Shown: positions 1 to 9,875, counted from the first letter of the stretch. The stretch: DNA of 48,004 bases from Bacteroidales bacterium (GCA_021163295.1 JAGGXD010000169.1:1-48004), one strand, 5' to 3'. Made by a program: numbers and translations. Notes: a model not told the origin generated them from the letters alone.

Positions 1-1
1 A

Positions 2-73
2 ATTAAACTATCATTGAAAAGCACAGAATTGCTTGACACACACGAGCATGATTATTTTAGGCCGGCAACCTAA
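2..73 (+). CDS. Possible 3' end of an upstream gene (partial)
   Basis: One plus-strand frame is open from the left edge to a TAA at 71-73 and encodes 23 residues ending in HEHDYFRPAT. The composition looks protein-like and the position fits a gene running in from the left, but the piece is too short for a family to be recognised. It could equally be a chance open frame. About 100 bases separate it from the next start codon. Confidence 0.3.
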   Translation: MKLSLKSTELLDTHEHDYFRPAT

Positions 74-170
74 TTGGTTTATAAGTTAAAGAGTTTAGAA
101 TAACAAACTGTTTTTTTTTCTTTACAAATAAACTCATCACCAAATAAACAAATAAACAAAATATAAACAG

Positions 171-1508
171 ATGAAAAAAGTATTAATACTCGGTGCCGGA
201 ATGGTTGCAAAACCAATTGTCCAATACCTGTTAAAGGAAGATTTCCAAGTAACAGTTGCTACACGTACGAGATCTAAAGCAGATGTAATGATTAAAGGTT
301 TTTCAAATGGAGAAGCCGTTGCCTGGACTGTGGATGATGATGTCACTCTTGATAAGCTAATTGCAGAACATGATCTTACAGTTAGCCTGTTACCATACGC
401 CCATCATCTTAATGTTGCCGGTAAATGCATTAAACACGGCAAGGAAATGGTTACAACCTCTTATGTCAAACCTGAAATGAAAGCCCTGGATCAGAAAGCC
501 CGGGATGCCGGAATTATTATTCTTAATGAGATAGGACTGGATCCTGGTATTGATCATATGTCTGCCATGCGGATTATTGATTACATACATGATAAAGGTG
601 GCAATGTGGACGAGTTTTACTCGCTTTGCGGAGCACTTCCCTCCATCGAGGATGCAGATAACCCTTTTATGTACAAGTTTTCGTGGAGTCCGAAAGGGGT
701 AATTATGGCCGGTAATAACGATGGAAGATACCTGAAACATGGAAAAGAAATCTATGTTTCATCAGAGAACCTGTTCAAAGACACATTCATGGTTGACTTT
801 CCTGATGTAAGTAAACTGGAGGTATATCCCAACAGAGATTCCATTGATTATATTGATATCTATAAAATTCCTGAAGCAAAAACAATGTTCAGAGGCACTT
901 TCAGGCATAAAGGATGGTGTGAAACACTGGATGTTATGAAAAGAATGAACCTTATCACCTACGATAAACTTGACCTTAACGGGAAAACCTATGGAGAGAT
1001 GACAGCGATGCTTATTGGTGAAAAAACAGCTGATAATATAAAACAGAATGTAGCCGGATTTCTTGGTATCGATGTAGGTGCACATGCTTTAAAAGCTATT
1101 GAATGGCTGGGATTGTTTGAAAACAAACCTGTTGGCAGAGAAGAGGATTCGCCATTTGAAGTGGTATCTGACCTTATGCTGGATAAAATGTCACTGGGGA
1201 AAAAAGAGCATGATATGGTAGTTATGATGCATACATTCCTGGCTTCCTACCCGAACGGCAGGAAAGAAGTTATCAAATCAAGATTGCTTGATTTCGGTAC
1301 TCCATCCACTGATACGTCAGTTGCCAGAACAGTTGCGCTACCTGCTGCTATTGCGGTTAAAATGATCCTTAATGGCAAGATAAATATTAAAGGAGTATAC
1401 AGACCCGTACTTCCCGAGATATATAACCCGGTACTTGACGAACTTGAAAAAACAGGGATAAAAATGGTTGAGGATTATGGTCTTCCTGAGAGTGAGATGA
1501 TCAATTAA
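171..1508 (+). CDS. Saccharopine dehydrogenase-family protein (LYS9-like)
   Basis: This 445-residue protein resembles the fungal LYS9 type of saccharopine dehydrogenase, which interconverts saccharopine with glutamate and 2-aminoadipate semialdehyde using NADP. Seen directly: an N-terminal Rossmann nucleotide-binding loop GAGMVAK at residues 8-14, the conserved EIGLDPGIDH segment near residues 120-129, and the DNPFMYKFSWSPKG stretch typical of this family. The length matches the family. The gene stands alone on the plus strand and meets the convergent LolD-type gene with only 6 bases between stop codons. The physiological substrate in Bacteroidota is uncertain, since these bacteria usually make lysine by the diaminopimelate route. 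A role in lysine degradation or in a related amino-acid reduction, including polyamine synthesis, is possible. The family call is firm; the exact reaction is inferred. Confidence 0.85.
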   Translation: MKKVLILGAGMVAKPIVQYLLKEDFQVTVATRTRSKADVMIKGFSNGEAVAWTVDDDVTLDKLIAEHDLTVSLLPYAHHLNVAGKCIKHGKEMVTTSYVKPEMKALDQKARDAGIIILNEIGLDPGIDHMSAMRIIDYIHDKGGNVDEFYSLCGALPSIEDADNPFMYKFSWSPKGVIMAGNNDGRYLKHGKEIYVSSENLFKDTFMVDFPDVSKLEVYPNRDSIDYIDIYKIPEAKTMFRGTFRHKGWCETLDVMKRMNLITYDKLDLNGKTYGEMTAMLIGEKTADNIKQNVAGFLGIDVGAHALKAIEWLGLFENKPVGREEDSPFEVVSDLMLDKMSLGKKEHDMVVMMHTFLASYPNGRKEVIKSRLLDFGTPSTDTSVARTVALPAAIAVKMILNGKINIKGVYRPVLPEIYNPVLDELEKTGIKMVEDYGLPESEMIN

Positions 1509-1514
1509 TTGTCT

Positions 1515-2165
1515 CTATACTATTAAACCATCTTTCATAATCAACTTTCTGTCAGCAATATCTGCCAGGGTTTCATCATGTGTTACAATCACAATTGTCT
1601 GGTTGAATTCCTCTCTGAGGCGTATAAATAGTTTATGCAATTCCTGTTTGTTTTTTGAATCGAGATTTCCGGAAGGTTCATCGGCAAGTAAAACAGCAGG
1701 ATTATTAACCAGAGCTCTGGCTACAGCAACCCGTTGTTGTTCACCTCCGCTTAATTCAGAAGGTTTGTGATCAAAGCGACCTTCCATTCCCAGAAAGGTT
1801 AATAATTCATTTGCTTTTCTTACCGCCGATGATTTAGATTTTCGTGCAATAAAAGCAGGGATGCAAACATTCTCCAATGCATTAAATTCCGGTAAAAGAT
1901 GGTGAAACTGGAATACAAAACCAATATTCATATTCCTGAACCGGGAAAGTTGTTTTTCTTTCATAGAATTTACTTCAACACCATCATACTTAATAAAGCC
2001 GGAATCTGACCCGTCAAGTGTACCGAGAATCTGAAGGAATGTTGTCTTGCCTGCACCGCTAGCACCAACTATTGATACAATCTCTCCCTTATTAATCTGT
2101 ATATTGATACCTTTCAAAACCTGAAGATCACCAAAAGATTTCTTTATATTATCTGCAACAATCAT
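1515..2165 (-). CDS. lolD: ABC transporter ATP-binding protein, LolD-like
   Basis: A 216-residue stand-alone nucleotide-binding subunit of the LolD/MacB/FtsE group. Visible motifs: Walker A GASGAGKT at residues 34-41, signature LSGGEQQ from residue 138, Walker B VLLADE at 158-163 followed by the D-loop, and switch histidine 196. In known systems LolD energises release of lipoproteins from the inner membrane by the LolCE permease. No LolC/E gene is adjacent. The only MacB/FtsX-type permeases in the window are 6.2 kb and 37 kb away, so the partner cannot be read from context. It is followed at its 5' side by tatA on the same strand with a 77-base gap, which could allow co-transcription. Confidence 0.8.
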   Translation of the reverse strand: MIVADNIKKSFGDLQVLKGINIQINKGEIVSIVGASGAGKTTFLQILGTLDGSDSGFIKYDGVEVNSMKEKQLSRFRNMNIGFVFQFHHLLPEFNALENVCIPAFIARKSKSSAVRKANELLTFLGMEGRFDHKPSELSGGEQQRVAVARALVNNPAVLLADEPSGNLDSKNKQELHKLFIRLREEFNQTIVIVTHDETLADIADRKLIMKDGLIV

Positions 2166-2242
2166 TCTTGCTAAATTTTAGTTCTTCAGGATAATACATA
2201 GTTATTCCGGAATGTTGGTTACTGTGTGCTGGGTACACTGAA

Positions 2243-2476
2243 CTAGTCTTCGTTTTCTTTCGTCAAGTCGTCTTTAAATTTATTAATATCTTGTTTAATT
2301 TCCCTTGACTGGTCATTTATTTCTCTCTTAATATCATCTGTTGCTTTCCTGAATTCACGCATTCCTTTTCCCAGCCCTTTGGCAATTTCAGGGATTTTTT
2401 TGGCACCAAAGAGCAACAAAACAACAATCATTACTATGAATATTTCCTGCCCGCTAATGAATAATAGATGGCCCAT
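2243..2476 (-). CDS. tatA: Twin-arginine translocase subunit TatA/TatE
   Basis: A 77-residue protein beginning [10 protein letters not shown], with one transmembrane helix (about residues 9-23), the FG hinge at 23-24, and an amphipathic helix starting [15 protein letters not shown] charged Lys/Asp/Glu-rich tail follows. This is the classical TatA plan: it oligomerises at the cytoplasmic membrane to let folded Tat substrates through. The frame is open 11 codons further upstream, but the ATG at 2476 is preferred because family members begin a few residues before the membrane helix. TatC is not in the window. It lies between lolD and secDF, all on the minus strand. Confidence 0.88.
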   Translation of the reverse strand: MGHLLFISGQEIFIVMIVVLLLFGAKKIPEIAKGLGKGMREFRKATDDIKREINDQSREIKQDINKFKDDLTKENED

Positions 2477-2738
2477 TTTATAAATATTTAAAATGACACA
2501 AAATTCCATAAACTCAAATGCTAAAATAACCAGATTAATTCACAAAAAAAAGAAAAAATCAAAACAGGATCAACCGACATATTTTTTCTTCGACTTTCTC
2601 TTTTTCGAATACTTCGACTGTACTCAGTACAAGTATTGGGATTTGATATTTATTTACTCACAAAATAATTAATTTTAAAGGTGTTCGTGAGATCACTTCG
2701 TTAAGTTGATATTTGTTGCTTGTTATTTGTGATTTTCA
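2477..2738. other. Intergenic gap tatA-secDF with an imperfect hairpin repeat
   Basis: This 262-base gap has no credible coding frame. It contains a Bacteroidota-style palindromic element at 2608-2637: arms AATACTT (2608-2614) and AAGTATT (2631-2637) enclose an inner GTAC/GTAC pair (2620-2623, 2627-2630) around loop TCA, with a CGACT bulge on the left arm. The core CTTCGACTGTACTCAGTAC resembles short intergenic repeats found in many genomes of this phylum (recollection, not searched). There is no T-run after either arm, so it does not look like a simple terminator. The rest is AT-rich with short direct repeats of TTTGTG type near 2720-2745. Confidence 0.4.
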
Positions 2739-5700
2739 CTATTTGTGCTTTTTCCCCCGAAGTACCCTAATTGTACCAGCTTTTCTAATGGTATCAAATA
2801 CAACAGGAGTAGCAATAAACAATGAAGAATAAGTTCCAACAACAACACCAACAAGAAGAGCAAAAGCAAAGCCACGAATAACCTCTCCACCAAAAATAAA
2901 TACTGCCAGTAATACTATAAAAGTACTAAGTGAAGTGCTAAAAGTACGGCTAAGAGTACTATTCAATGCCAGATTCATAATCTCTGTTCTTTCACGCTTA
3001 CGGTAAACGCCCATGTATTCTCTGATCCTGTCAAATACAACAACAGTATCATTAATTGAATAACCAACTACTGTAAGGATAGCCGCAATAAAAGCCTGGT
3101 CTATTTCAAGCGAGAATGGCAGCATACCATAAAAAATTGAAAAAATTCCAAGAATAAAGAGAGCATCATGCACAAGAGCTACTAAAGCTCCAAGACCATA
3201 TTGCCAGTTCCTGAATCTGAGAAGAATATAGAGGAATATAAAAACAAGCGAGAGAAATATTGCCCATACAGCTTGTATTTTAATATCATCTGCAATGGTT
3301 GGCCCAACAGTCTGCGAACTCACACGATAATCTGACAGAAATTCATCAATAGAAACATCATCACCAATAATTGGCATGAAACCTTCGTACAATTTTGTTT
3401 CAACTTCATCGTCAGCATTTTTATCTTCAATCATAAATTTGGTAGTAATTTTAATCTGGTGGTCATTCCCAAATATTTTCACTCCGGGTGCTTCGTTAAA
3501 GCTTATTGCAAGATTGCTTTTGATTTCCTCGATATCAGCTTCCTGTTTCAATCTCACAACATAAGTCCGCCCACCGGTAAAATCAACACCTGTATTTAAT
3601 CCACGTGTAAAAAGAGAAAAGACTCCTAATAGAATAAAAACACCTGATATTACATAGAATAATTTACGTTTACCCAGAAAATCAATTTTTGTGTTTTTGA
3701 AAGCTCCTTCAGTAATTTTTGTAGTAAATGTAAGCTTGTTGTTCCTTGAAAGTACCTTGAGAAAAATCAGGCGTGTAATAAATATTGCTGAAAACAATGA
3801 TGTCAGAATACCAACTACCAGGGTGGTGGCAAAGCCTTTAATAGGCCCTGTACCAACAAGATAAAGAACTGTTCCTGTCAATAAGGTTGTTACGTTGGCA
3901 TCAATTATAGCTGAATATGCATTCTTATACCCATCAGCAATAGCCAGTTTTATACCTTTTCCCGCTTTTAACTCTTCCCTTATTCGTTCAAATATTAACA
4001 CATTGGCATCAACAGATATACCAATTGTAAGAATGATCCCTGCAATACCAGGCAGCGTGAGAACGGCACCAAGTGATGCCAGCACACCAAGAAGGAAGAA
4101 CATGTTTACAATAAGGGCAATATCTGCAACTAACCCTGCCCTGTGGCTATAATAAAAAACCATATAGAGCATAATTACTATAAAGGCTATCAGGAATGAA
4201 TTTAGTCCTGAGTGAATAGCTTCACTACCCAGGGAAGGACCAATAATTGCTTCCTGAATAATATTTGCCGGGGCGGGCAGTTTACCTGATTTCAGAATAT
4301 TTGCAAGGTCGTCAGCTTCCTCAATAGTAAAATCACCGGTAATTTCAGAACTACCACCTTTAATTTCATTTGAAACCCTGGGTGCTGAACGAACATACCC
4401 ATCCAGAACAATTGCAATGCACCGGCCAATATTCTCCCTGGTCATTCTAGCCCATGTTTTTGCACCTTCGGCATTCATTGACATATTAACCTCCACAGCT
4501 GACGAGTATTGACTTTGTGATGTTCTTGCACTGGTGATTACATCACCACTCAGAGGGGCTCTGCCATCACGGGTGGTAACCTTAATCCCATGAAGTTCAT
4601 ACAGGGTTTGTGTTTCATCATATTTATAAGGCTTAACAGACCAGAAAAATTTTATATCCCTGGGGAAGAGGGATTGTATTTGTTTCATATTAAGAAACTC
4701 ATTCACTTTGGCGGTATCCCTGTAATGAGAATATCCGATAACACTACCCGGGACAAGTTGTCCGTTAATAATATGCGGATAAAGCACAGCAAATAAAGGA
4801 TTCTCCAGATTGAACTGTTCAATATTTTCAGGTCCCCCGGTTTCAGCCATTGTATCAGCCTCAATCATATCAAGCAGGGATTCTTCAACAGCAGTATCCT
4901 GGGGGGCAACAGATTCAGATTCAGCTTTAATTTCGGAATCCTCAAATTTCCCTGCCTCTTTTTCCGGCATAACATCTCCCTGTATTTCAAGTAAGATATT
5001 ATTTGCTTCTACCAGGTAAGGATATACTTCGGAATTTTCATAAGTCTCCCAAAACTCAAGGTGGGCAGTACTCTGAAGCAGGTTTCGAACTCTTTCGGGA
5101 TCTTTTACCCCTGGTAGTTCAACCATAATCCGCCCTTGTGTTTCGAGCATTGTAATATTTGGTTGAGCAACACCAAACCGGTCAATTCTACTCCTCAGAA
5201 TATTGAATGAATTATTAATTGCACCCTGGGTTTCATCCTTCAATACTTTCAGGACTTCCTGGTTAGTGGAATTAAAATCGACTTTCTCTTTCAGGCTAAG
5301 TGTTCCAAAGATTGCAGCTAATCTTGCATTCGGGTCAATTTCCTGAAAAGCGTTTCCAAAAAGAGTAATAAAATCCTCCTGGCTGTCTTCCTGATATTCC
5401 CCGGCTAATTGTATGGCTCTGATAAAAGTCGTATCTTTACTATAGTTAGACAAAGCCTTTACAACATCAACAACAGAAACTTCAAGAATTACATCCATCC
5501 CTCCTTTCAGATCAAGACCAAGATTTAACTCTTTCTCCTGAACCTCTTTATAAGTATTCCCAAGAAAACCCCAATCATTCTTATTCAGTCCTGCTATCGA
5601 ATCAAGATAAGCATTCTCTTTCCCTAAATCACCCTGAGCATATTCTACAGCATTTTGCTTCACGAAATAACTTCTTACTGTAAATGAAAGCTGGTAGATT

Positions 5701-5753
5701 GTGACAAATGTTAGTGCTAAAGCAAATAATATTATTACTCCTCTGTTACGCAT
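2739..5753 (-). CDS. secDF: Protein translocase SecDF fusion
   Basis: At 1004 residues this is SecD and SecF in one chain, as usual in Bacteroidota. The protein uses the proton-motive force to help SecYEG finish export. The SecD half starts with a membrane helix at about residues 7-28, then a large periplasmic domain containing the LNLGLDLKGGMDVILEV signature and, near the cluster of SecD membrane helices, ISVDANVLIFERIREEL. The SecF half begins near residue 690 with its own first helix and LNTGVDFTGG, and contains YSINDTVVVFDRIRE. An acidic, low-complexity insertion (about residues 260-310) interrupts the periplasmic part of SecD. That kind of lineage-specific linker is common but its role is unknown. 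A TAnnTTTG-type -7 element lies 54 bases upstream, directly beyond the mdh terminator, so the gene probably has its own promoter. Confidence 0.97.
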   Translation of the reverse strand: MRNRGVIILFALALTFVTIYQLSFTVRSYFVKQNAVEYAQGDLGKENAYLDSIAGLNKNDWGFLGNTYKEVQEKELNLGLDLKGGMDVILEVSVVDVVKALSNYSKDTTFIRAIQLAGEYQEDSQEDFITLFGNAFQEIDPNARLAAIFGTLSLKEKVDFNSTNQEVLKVLKDETQGAINNSFNILRSRIDRFGVAQPNITMLETQGRIMVELPGVKDPERVRNLLQSTAHLEFWETYENSEVYPYLVEANNILLEIQGDVMPEKEAGKFEDSEIKAESESVAPQDTAVEESLLDMIEADTMAETGGPENIEQFNLENPLFAVLYPHIINGQLVPGSVIGYSHYRDTAKVNEFLNMKQIQSLFPRDIKFFWSVKPYKYDETQTLYELHGIKVTTRDGRAPLSGDVITSARTSQSQYSSAVEVNMSMNAEGAKTWARMTRENIGRCIAIVLDGYVRSAPRVSNEIKGGSSEITGDFTIEEADDLANILKSGKLPAPANIIQEAIIGPSLGSEAIHSGLNSFLIAFIVIMLYMVFYYSHRAGLVADIALIVNMFFLLGVLASLGAVLTLPGIAGIILTIGISVDANVLIFERIREELKAGKGIKLAIADGYKNAYSAIIDANVTTLLTGTVLYLVGTGPIKGFATTLVVGILTSLFSAIFITRLIFLKVLSRNNKLTFTTKITEGAFKNTKIDFLGKRKLFYVISGVFILLGVFSLFTRGLNTGVDFTGGRTYVVRLKQEADIEEIKSNLAISFNEAPGVKIFGNDHQIKITTKFMIEDKNADDEVETKLYEGFMPIIGDDVSIDEFLSDYRVSSQTVGPTIADDIKIQAVWAIFLSLVFIFLYILLRFRNWQYGLGALVALVHDALFILGIFSIFYGMLPFSLEIDQAFIAAILTVVGYSINDTVVVFDRIREYMGVYRKRERTEIMNLALNSTLSRTFSTSLSTFIVLLAVFIFGGEVIRGFAFALLVGVVVGTYSSLFIATPVVFDTIRKAGTIRVLRGKKHK

Positions 5754-5806
5754 ATCAATTAGTTTTATTCCTGTTTAATATTAACTTATCTTTTTTAAAA
5801 GTTCCG

Positions 5807-5814
5807 CAAAGATA
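5807..5814 (-). promoter_or_regulatory. Bacteroidota -7 promoter element for secDF
   Basis: Read on the minus strand the sequence is TATCTTTG, an exact match to the Bacteroidota -7 consensus TAnnTTTG. It lies 54 bases before the secDF start and immediately downstream of the mdh terminator hairpin. No clear -33 TTG is present at the expected spacing; that region is taken up by the hairpin. Confidence 0.55.
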
Positions 5815-5816
5815 AT

Positions 5817-5845
5817 AAAAAAATGCCCCGCCGGGGCATTTTTTT
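5817..5845 (-). terminator. Rho-independent terminator after mdh
   Basis: A perfect 13-bp stem, arms at 5817-5829 and 5833-5845, has a three-base loop (GCC) and a GC-rich core ATGCCCC/GGGGCAT flanked by A-runs and T-runs. It sits 31 bases after the mdh stop codon on the minus strand. The symmetric A/T flanks would let it work in both directions, but only the minus-strand gene needs it. It separates mdh from secDF. Confidence 0.93.
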
Positions 5846-5875
5846 ATTCATAGAAAATTATATATGTTCTGTCAA

Positions 5876-6811
5876 TTAAAACATGTTCATATTATCCAGG
5901 ACACCCATGACATTTTTAACAGCGTTAGAAGATGCTGTTAAAAGTTCCATTTCTTCATCGTTAAGAGTAACCTCGATTATTTCTTCGATACCTTCTTTCC
6001 CAAGTTTTACCGGCACTCCGAGGAAAACATCTTTCATTCCGTATTCACCTTTCAATTCAACACAAACAGGAAGAATTCTGTGTTGGTCGCGCACAATAGA
6101 TTCCACCATTTGTGCAATTGCAGCTCCCGGTGCATACCATGCTGAAGTTCCCATAAGTTTTACAATCTCTCCACCACCACCACGAGTTCTTTGTACAATT
6201 GCCTCAATCTTCTCTTTATCAAGAAACTGTGAGATAGGAATTCCACTAACAGTCGTATAACTTGGCAATGGCACCATTGTATCGCCGTGTCCGCCAAGCA
6301 ATAATGTCTGGATATCACGTGTTGAGACATTTAATTCTGCAGCAATAAATGCTTTAAATCTTGATGTATCAAGAATCCCCGCCATACCAAAAACCTGGTT
6401 CCTGTTTTTCTTTGAAACCAGACTGGCAGTATATGTCATAACATCCAGCGGGTTAGCTACTACAATTATAATAGCATCCGGGGAATACTTAATAACATTC
6501 CCGGTAACATCTTTAACAATTTTTGCATTAGTTCCAATCAAATCATCTCTTGACATTCCCGGCTTCCTGGGAACTCCTGAAGTTATAACAACAATATCAG
6601 AACCCTTTGTTTTAGAATAATCGTTAGTTACACCAATAACTTGGGTATCTGTTCCGTTAACCGGGGCTGTTTCCCACATATCCAGAGCTTTGCCTTCAGC
6701 AATACCATCGATAATGTCAAGCAGAATAATTTCGTTTGCCAGCTCTTTCCGAGCCATTACATCAGCACAAGTTGCACCAACATTGCCTGCGCCTACTACA
6801 GTAATTTTCAT
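5876..6811 (-). CDS. mdh: Malate dehydrogenase (LDH-like type)
   Basis: This 311-residue NAD-dependent enzyme interconverts malate and oxaloacetate in the citric-acid cycle. Seen: Rossmann loop GAGNVG at 7-12, Asp32 for NAD ribose binding, and Arg82 and Arg88 in GVPRKPGMSRDD. Arg at position 82 rather than Gln is the feature that separates malate from lactate dehydrogenases. Asn120, Arg151 and the catalytic His175 in GGHGDTM are also present. The length and the GGHGDTM-PLPSYTTVSGIP region fit the bacterial MDH group related to LDH. It forms a single-gene unit, with a strong terminator after the stop codon and a 99-base gap to the efflux gene upstream. Confidence 0.96.
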   Translation of the reverse strand: MKITVVGAGNVGATCADVMARKELANEIILLDIIDGIAEGKALDMWETAPVNGTDTQVIGVTNDYSKTKGSDIVVITSGVPRKPGMSRDDLIGTNAKIVKDVTGNVIKYSPDAIIIVVANPLDVMTYTASLVSKKNRNQVFGMAGILDTSRFKAFIAAELNVSTRDIQTLLLGGHGDTMVPLPSYTTVSGIPISQFLDKEKIEAIVQRTRGGGGEIVKLMGTSAWYAPGAAIAQMVESIVRDQHRILPVCVELKGEYGMKDVFLGVPVKLGKEGIEEIIEVTLNDEEMELLTASSNAVKNVMGVLDNMNMF

Positions 6812-6910
6812 GATAATATATATTTTATAGGTTAGTATTTAAAGCTATTTCTAATATCACAATATACTAATTAAAGTCAAGATTAAAACATGTTTTTCAA
6901 CTTGTTTTTA

Positions 6911-8389
6911 TCAATCAACCAGTTTTAGAAAATCAGCTGACACCGGAAGATCATTTTCAAAATCATAAAGAGTAAGGCGTCTGACTGTATAAAAATATGT
7001 CCAGTAATTCCGTAATGCAGAAAGATATTCTCTTTTTGCTACATCCTTTTCTGTATCAGCAACATTCAGGTCAAGAACATCGATCTTGCCTATAAGAAAT
7101 CGTTGCTTGGAAACCTCATAACGTTTCCGGGCAATAGTATCAGCTTTAGCAGCTGAAAAAAGCTGATCATCCTGCAAGTTAAACTGAGCAACATTAAGGA
7201 AGATATTTTGTTCGAAATCAATTCTTGCCTGCTGAACGGTTGTTCTAACAACTTCCTGGCTCGATTGCGCCATTTTATATGTACCCTTACGCAGACCCCA
7301 GTCAACAATAGGCATTTCAATCCCCACTCTTACTCTTTGTTGTGACCGCGGATCAATATATGCATCTGAAAAATCTTCAGCTCTTTGTGTCAAACCGTAT
7401 GTGGCAAAAAGGTCCGCATTTATACCCCTTTCAGATTTTGCTTCAGCAACATTCATTGCAGCTTCAAGAAGCTGTCTTTCTAATGCCAGTAGTTCGGGAT
7501 TGTTTTCATTAGCCTGACTGATAGCCTTTTGCACATCGACTTCCAACTCAGGTATTTCATTTGGGATTATCAATTCAATTTTTATATTATCATTAAATCC
7601 CAGGAATGAGCGCATCTGAAATTCTCTTACCTGCAAATCGATACCTGCTTTACGAAGATCATTACCTGAATTAAGGAATCTAAGTTCCATTTGCAGAAGC
7701 TCATCTTCAGCTATAGTCCCGATCTGGTATCTTCCCTGCGCTATTCTGAATAGAGTATCAGAGTTTGAATAATTAACCTCAGATATTTCAAGGTTTTGTT
7801 GTGCCAGTGCCAGATTAAAAAACAGGCTCACACCTTTTAAATGCACATCCTCAATATTGTTGAGAAAATCTTTCTTTGCCTCTTCGTATTTCAAAGGTTC
7901 AATTTTTTTCTCCCATTTAAAACTATTGTATCCTGATAAAGGCTGACTAAAACCAATACTCACAGGCGTTGAGATATACTGTGTACTACCATCATCCCCT
8001 AAAATATCAAACCGTGTTAAGCCGGATTGCATAAAAATACTTCCTCCTGTTAATCCGATATTCTGGGATAATGAAAGATTAAGGGATGAACTGTTAGTAT
8101 TTTTCTCAACGTATTGCTCCTGCCCGGTACTAAAATCGAATTCTTTTTCAAAAAGACGATTATAACTGGGAAGAGTCCCGGAAAGAGTTAATGATGGACG
8201 GTATTTTGCAACATATGTTCTGAACTCCCAGTAGTTTGCACGAAATCGGTGTTTGGCCATTATTGCATCCGGCGACTGGCTTCTTGCAAGTTCCAGTATC
8301 TCGTTTAATGTTAACCTTTCAATCTCTTGCGGGAAAACAGTAAAAGAACATACAATACTAAATAAGAATAAAAATATTTTTTTCTTCAT
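6911..8389 (-). CDS. TolC-family outer-membrane efflux protein
   Basis: A 492-residue protein with an N-terminal signal peptide (Lys-rich start, then IFLFLFSIVCSFTVF, cleavage likely near residue 21). Long helical segments such as RQLLEAAMNVAEAKSERG alternate with short beta stretches, the plan of the TolC/OEP family. It should form the outer-membrane channel of a tripartite pump. It is 12 bases downstream of the MacB-type permease gene and the adaptor gene lies upstream of that, so the three make one pump operon reading adaptor-permease-channel. The exported compound cannot be told from sequence. Confidence 0.9.
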   Translation of the reverse strand: MKKKIFLFLFSIVCSFTVFPQEIERLTLNEILELARSQSPDAIMAKHRFRANYWEFRTYVAKYRPSLTLSGTLPSYNRLFEKEFDFSTGQEQYVEKNTNSSSLNLSLSQNIGLTGGSIFMQSGLTRFDILGDDGSTQYISTPVSIGFSQPLSGYNSFKWEKKIEPLKYEEAKKDFLNNIEDVHLKGVSLFFNLALAQQNLEISEVNYSNSDTLFRIAQGRYQIGTIAEDELLQMELRFLNSGNDLRKAGIDLQVREFQMRSFLGFNDNIKIELIIPNEIPELEVDVQKAISQANENNPELLALERQLLEAAMNVAEAKSERGINADLFATYGLTQRAEDFSDAYIDPRSQQRVRVGIEMPIVDWGLRKGTYKMAQSSQEVVRTTVQQARIDFEQNIFLNVAQFNLQDDQLFSAAKADTIARKRYEVSKQRFLIGKIDVLDLNVADTEKDVAKREYLSALRNYWTYFYTVRRLTLYDFENDLPVSADFLKLVD

Positions 8390-8401
8390 GTTTATATGGC
8401 T

Positions 8402-9757
8402 TTATTCGTAACGTAATGATTCAATCGGATCTTTTTCGGAAGCTCTTTTTGCCGGTGAATATCCAAATATTACTCCAACAGCCGCTGATACGCCGAAGGC
8501 AACAACAACCGAAAATGGTGAAACAATAGTCAGGATATCAGCAAACTGATTAATAAGTTTAGCAATAATAATACCAAACAATACACCTATAAAACCACCC
8601 GAAATACTGATCATAATAGCTTCAGACAGAAACTGAACAACAATATCTGTTTTTTTTGCCCCTATAGCCATTCTCGTGCCAATTTCTTTAATTCTTTCCA
8701 TCACTGAGGCAAACATAATATTCATAATACCTATTCCTCCCACTACCAAAGATATACTTGCTATAGCCCCCAGGACAATATTAAAAACATCTTTTGTTCG
8801 CTGCTGTTGTTTTAATAACAACTCCGGTACAATTATCTCGAAATCTTTAACCTCCGAATGCCGCCTGAGGATCATCCTGCTAAGCACTTCAGTAGTTGAC
8901 TTTAGTTGTTCTGTTTCTTCAACCTGAACAATAATTTTGTCCAGTTGATTATAATTTGAATAAGTGTTTTCTCCGGGGGTACTGCTACGTATTGACATAA
9001 ACCCGAATCCTGCAATAATTGAAGTGCCTGATCCGGAGAACATTTTTGAATTTACAAGGGCTCTGTTTTGATATCTCAAAAGCATTGTTTTCACAGGGAT
9101 ATAAATATTATCATTATAAACATTTACACCAGTGTTTTCATATGCGGTCAGGTTAAAATTTCCTCTCTCCAGTACACCAATCACTTTTAGCCATATATGT
9201 CCAAATTTAATATACTTATTTACAGGATTTTCATCGCTGAAAAATTTTGATTTAATATTTGCTCCGATAACACATACCTGTATGCCATGATCTTCATGAT
9301 AATCATTAAAAAAGGTACCTGAGGCCAGTTCCAGATTATAAAGTTCAAAATAATCGTTTGAAACACCTAAAAGTTTTGCAGCCGATCTTTTACCTTTTTG
9401 CATTACGAAGGAATTAAGAACAATCTCAGGGCTTATCATTTTAACTGATGGCATAATTTTATATATTGATTCAGCGTCAAGCAAAGTTAATCCTCTGGAA
9501 AATTTAGACTGCTGCTCCTTATCACCATTTTCTTCACTACTGCTTTCATCCTGCACAATAGGATTAATAACAATATTATTTACACCAACCATTTTTATCT
9601 GGTTCAGGATCTCCTGCTGTGCCCCGTTACCAATAGCCAGCATGCTTATTACTGCAGCCACGCCGAAAATTATACCAAGGGCAGTCAGAATAGATTTTAG
9701 TTTATTGGCAAGGATTGACTCCAGGGCAATAACTATATCATGAAAATATCTTTTCAT
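8402..9757 (-). CDS. MacB/FtsX-type ABC transporter permease
   Basis: The 451-residue permease has the MacB layout: one N-terminal membrane helix (about 19-41, ending in GNGAQQEILNQI, a family hallmark), a large periplasmic domain, and three C-terminal helices from about residue 325 with VVGGIGIMNIMFASVMERIKEIGTRMAIGA, the FtsX signature. It ends in DPIESLRYE. MacB proteins couple cytoplasmic ATP hydrolysis to TolC-dependent export from the periplasm. Here there is no ATPase domain in the chain and no ATPase gene in the operon. The nearest is the LolD-like gene at 1515-2165, so the energy source must be encoded elsewhere (inference). Confidence 0.9.
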   Translation of the reverse strand: MKRYFHDIVIALESILANKLKSILTALGIIFGVAAVISMLAIGNGAQQEILNQIKMVGVNNIVINPIVQDESSSEENGDKEQQSKFSRGLTLLDAESIYKIMPSVKMISPEIVLNSFVMQKGKRSAAKLLGVSNDYFELYNLELASGTFFNDYHEDHGIQVCVIGANIKSKFFSDENPVNKYIKFGHIWLKVIGVLERGNFNLTAYENTGVNVYNDNIYIPVKTMLLRYQNRALVNSKMFSGSGTSIIAGFGFMSIRSSTPGENTYSNYNQLDKIIVQVEETEQLKSTTEVLSRMILRRHSEVKDFEIIVPELLLKQQQRTKDVFNIVLGAIASISLVVGGIGIMNIMFASVMERIKEIGTRMAIGAKKTDIVVQFLSEAIMISISGGFIGVLFGIIIAKLINQFADILTIVSPFSVVVAFGVSAAVGVIFGYSPAKRASEKDPIESLRYE

Positions 9758-9793
9758 ATGTTAATAAATTTATTTTCAATGGTCATATAGCCA

Positions 9794-9875
9794 GTCCCGA
9801 CATTGTCGGGATAGCACACACCGATTATATCGGGGTTCGGTTCATTAGTTCGGTTTTGTTATTAACAAAATCGAA
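9794..9875. repeat. Three tandem small hairpins between adaptor and permease genes
   Basis: The 133-base gap inside the efflux operon contains three separate dyads. (1) TCCCGAC/GTCGGGA at 9795-9801/9805-9811, loop ATT. (2) CCGAT/ATCGG at 9821-9825/9829-9833, loop TAT. (3) TTCGGTTTTGTT/AACAAAATCGAA at 9849-9860/9864-9875, loop ATT, with one G-T pair. All have three-base loops. Such clusters in operon gaps can stabilise or partly terminate transcripts; the role here is inferred. No coding frame is present in the gap. Confidence 0.55.

Noticed and set aside
1-170. Search for a tRNA or leader RNA in the left-edge gap
   Set aside because: No cloverleaf, T-loop sequence or stable stem was found. 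Only a short open frame to 73 was seen.
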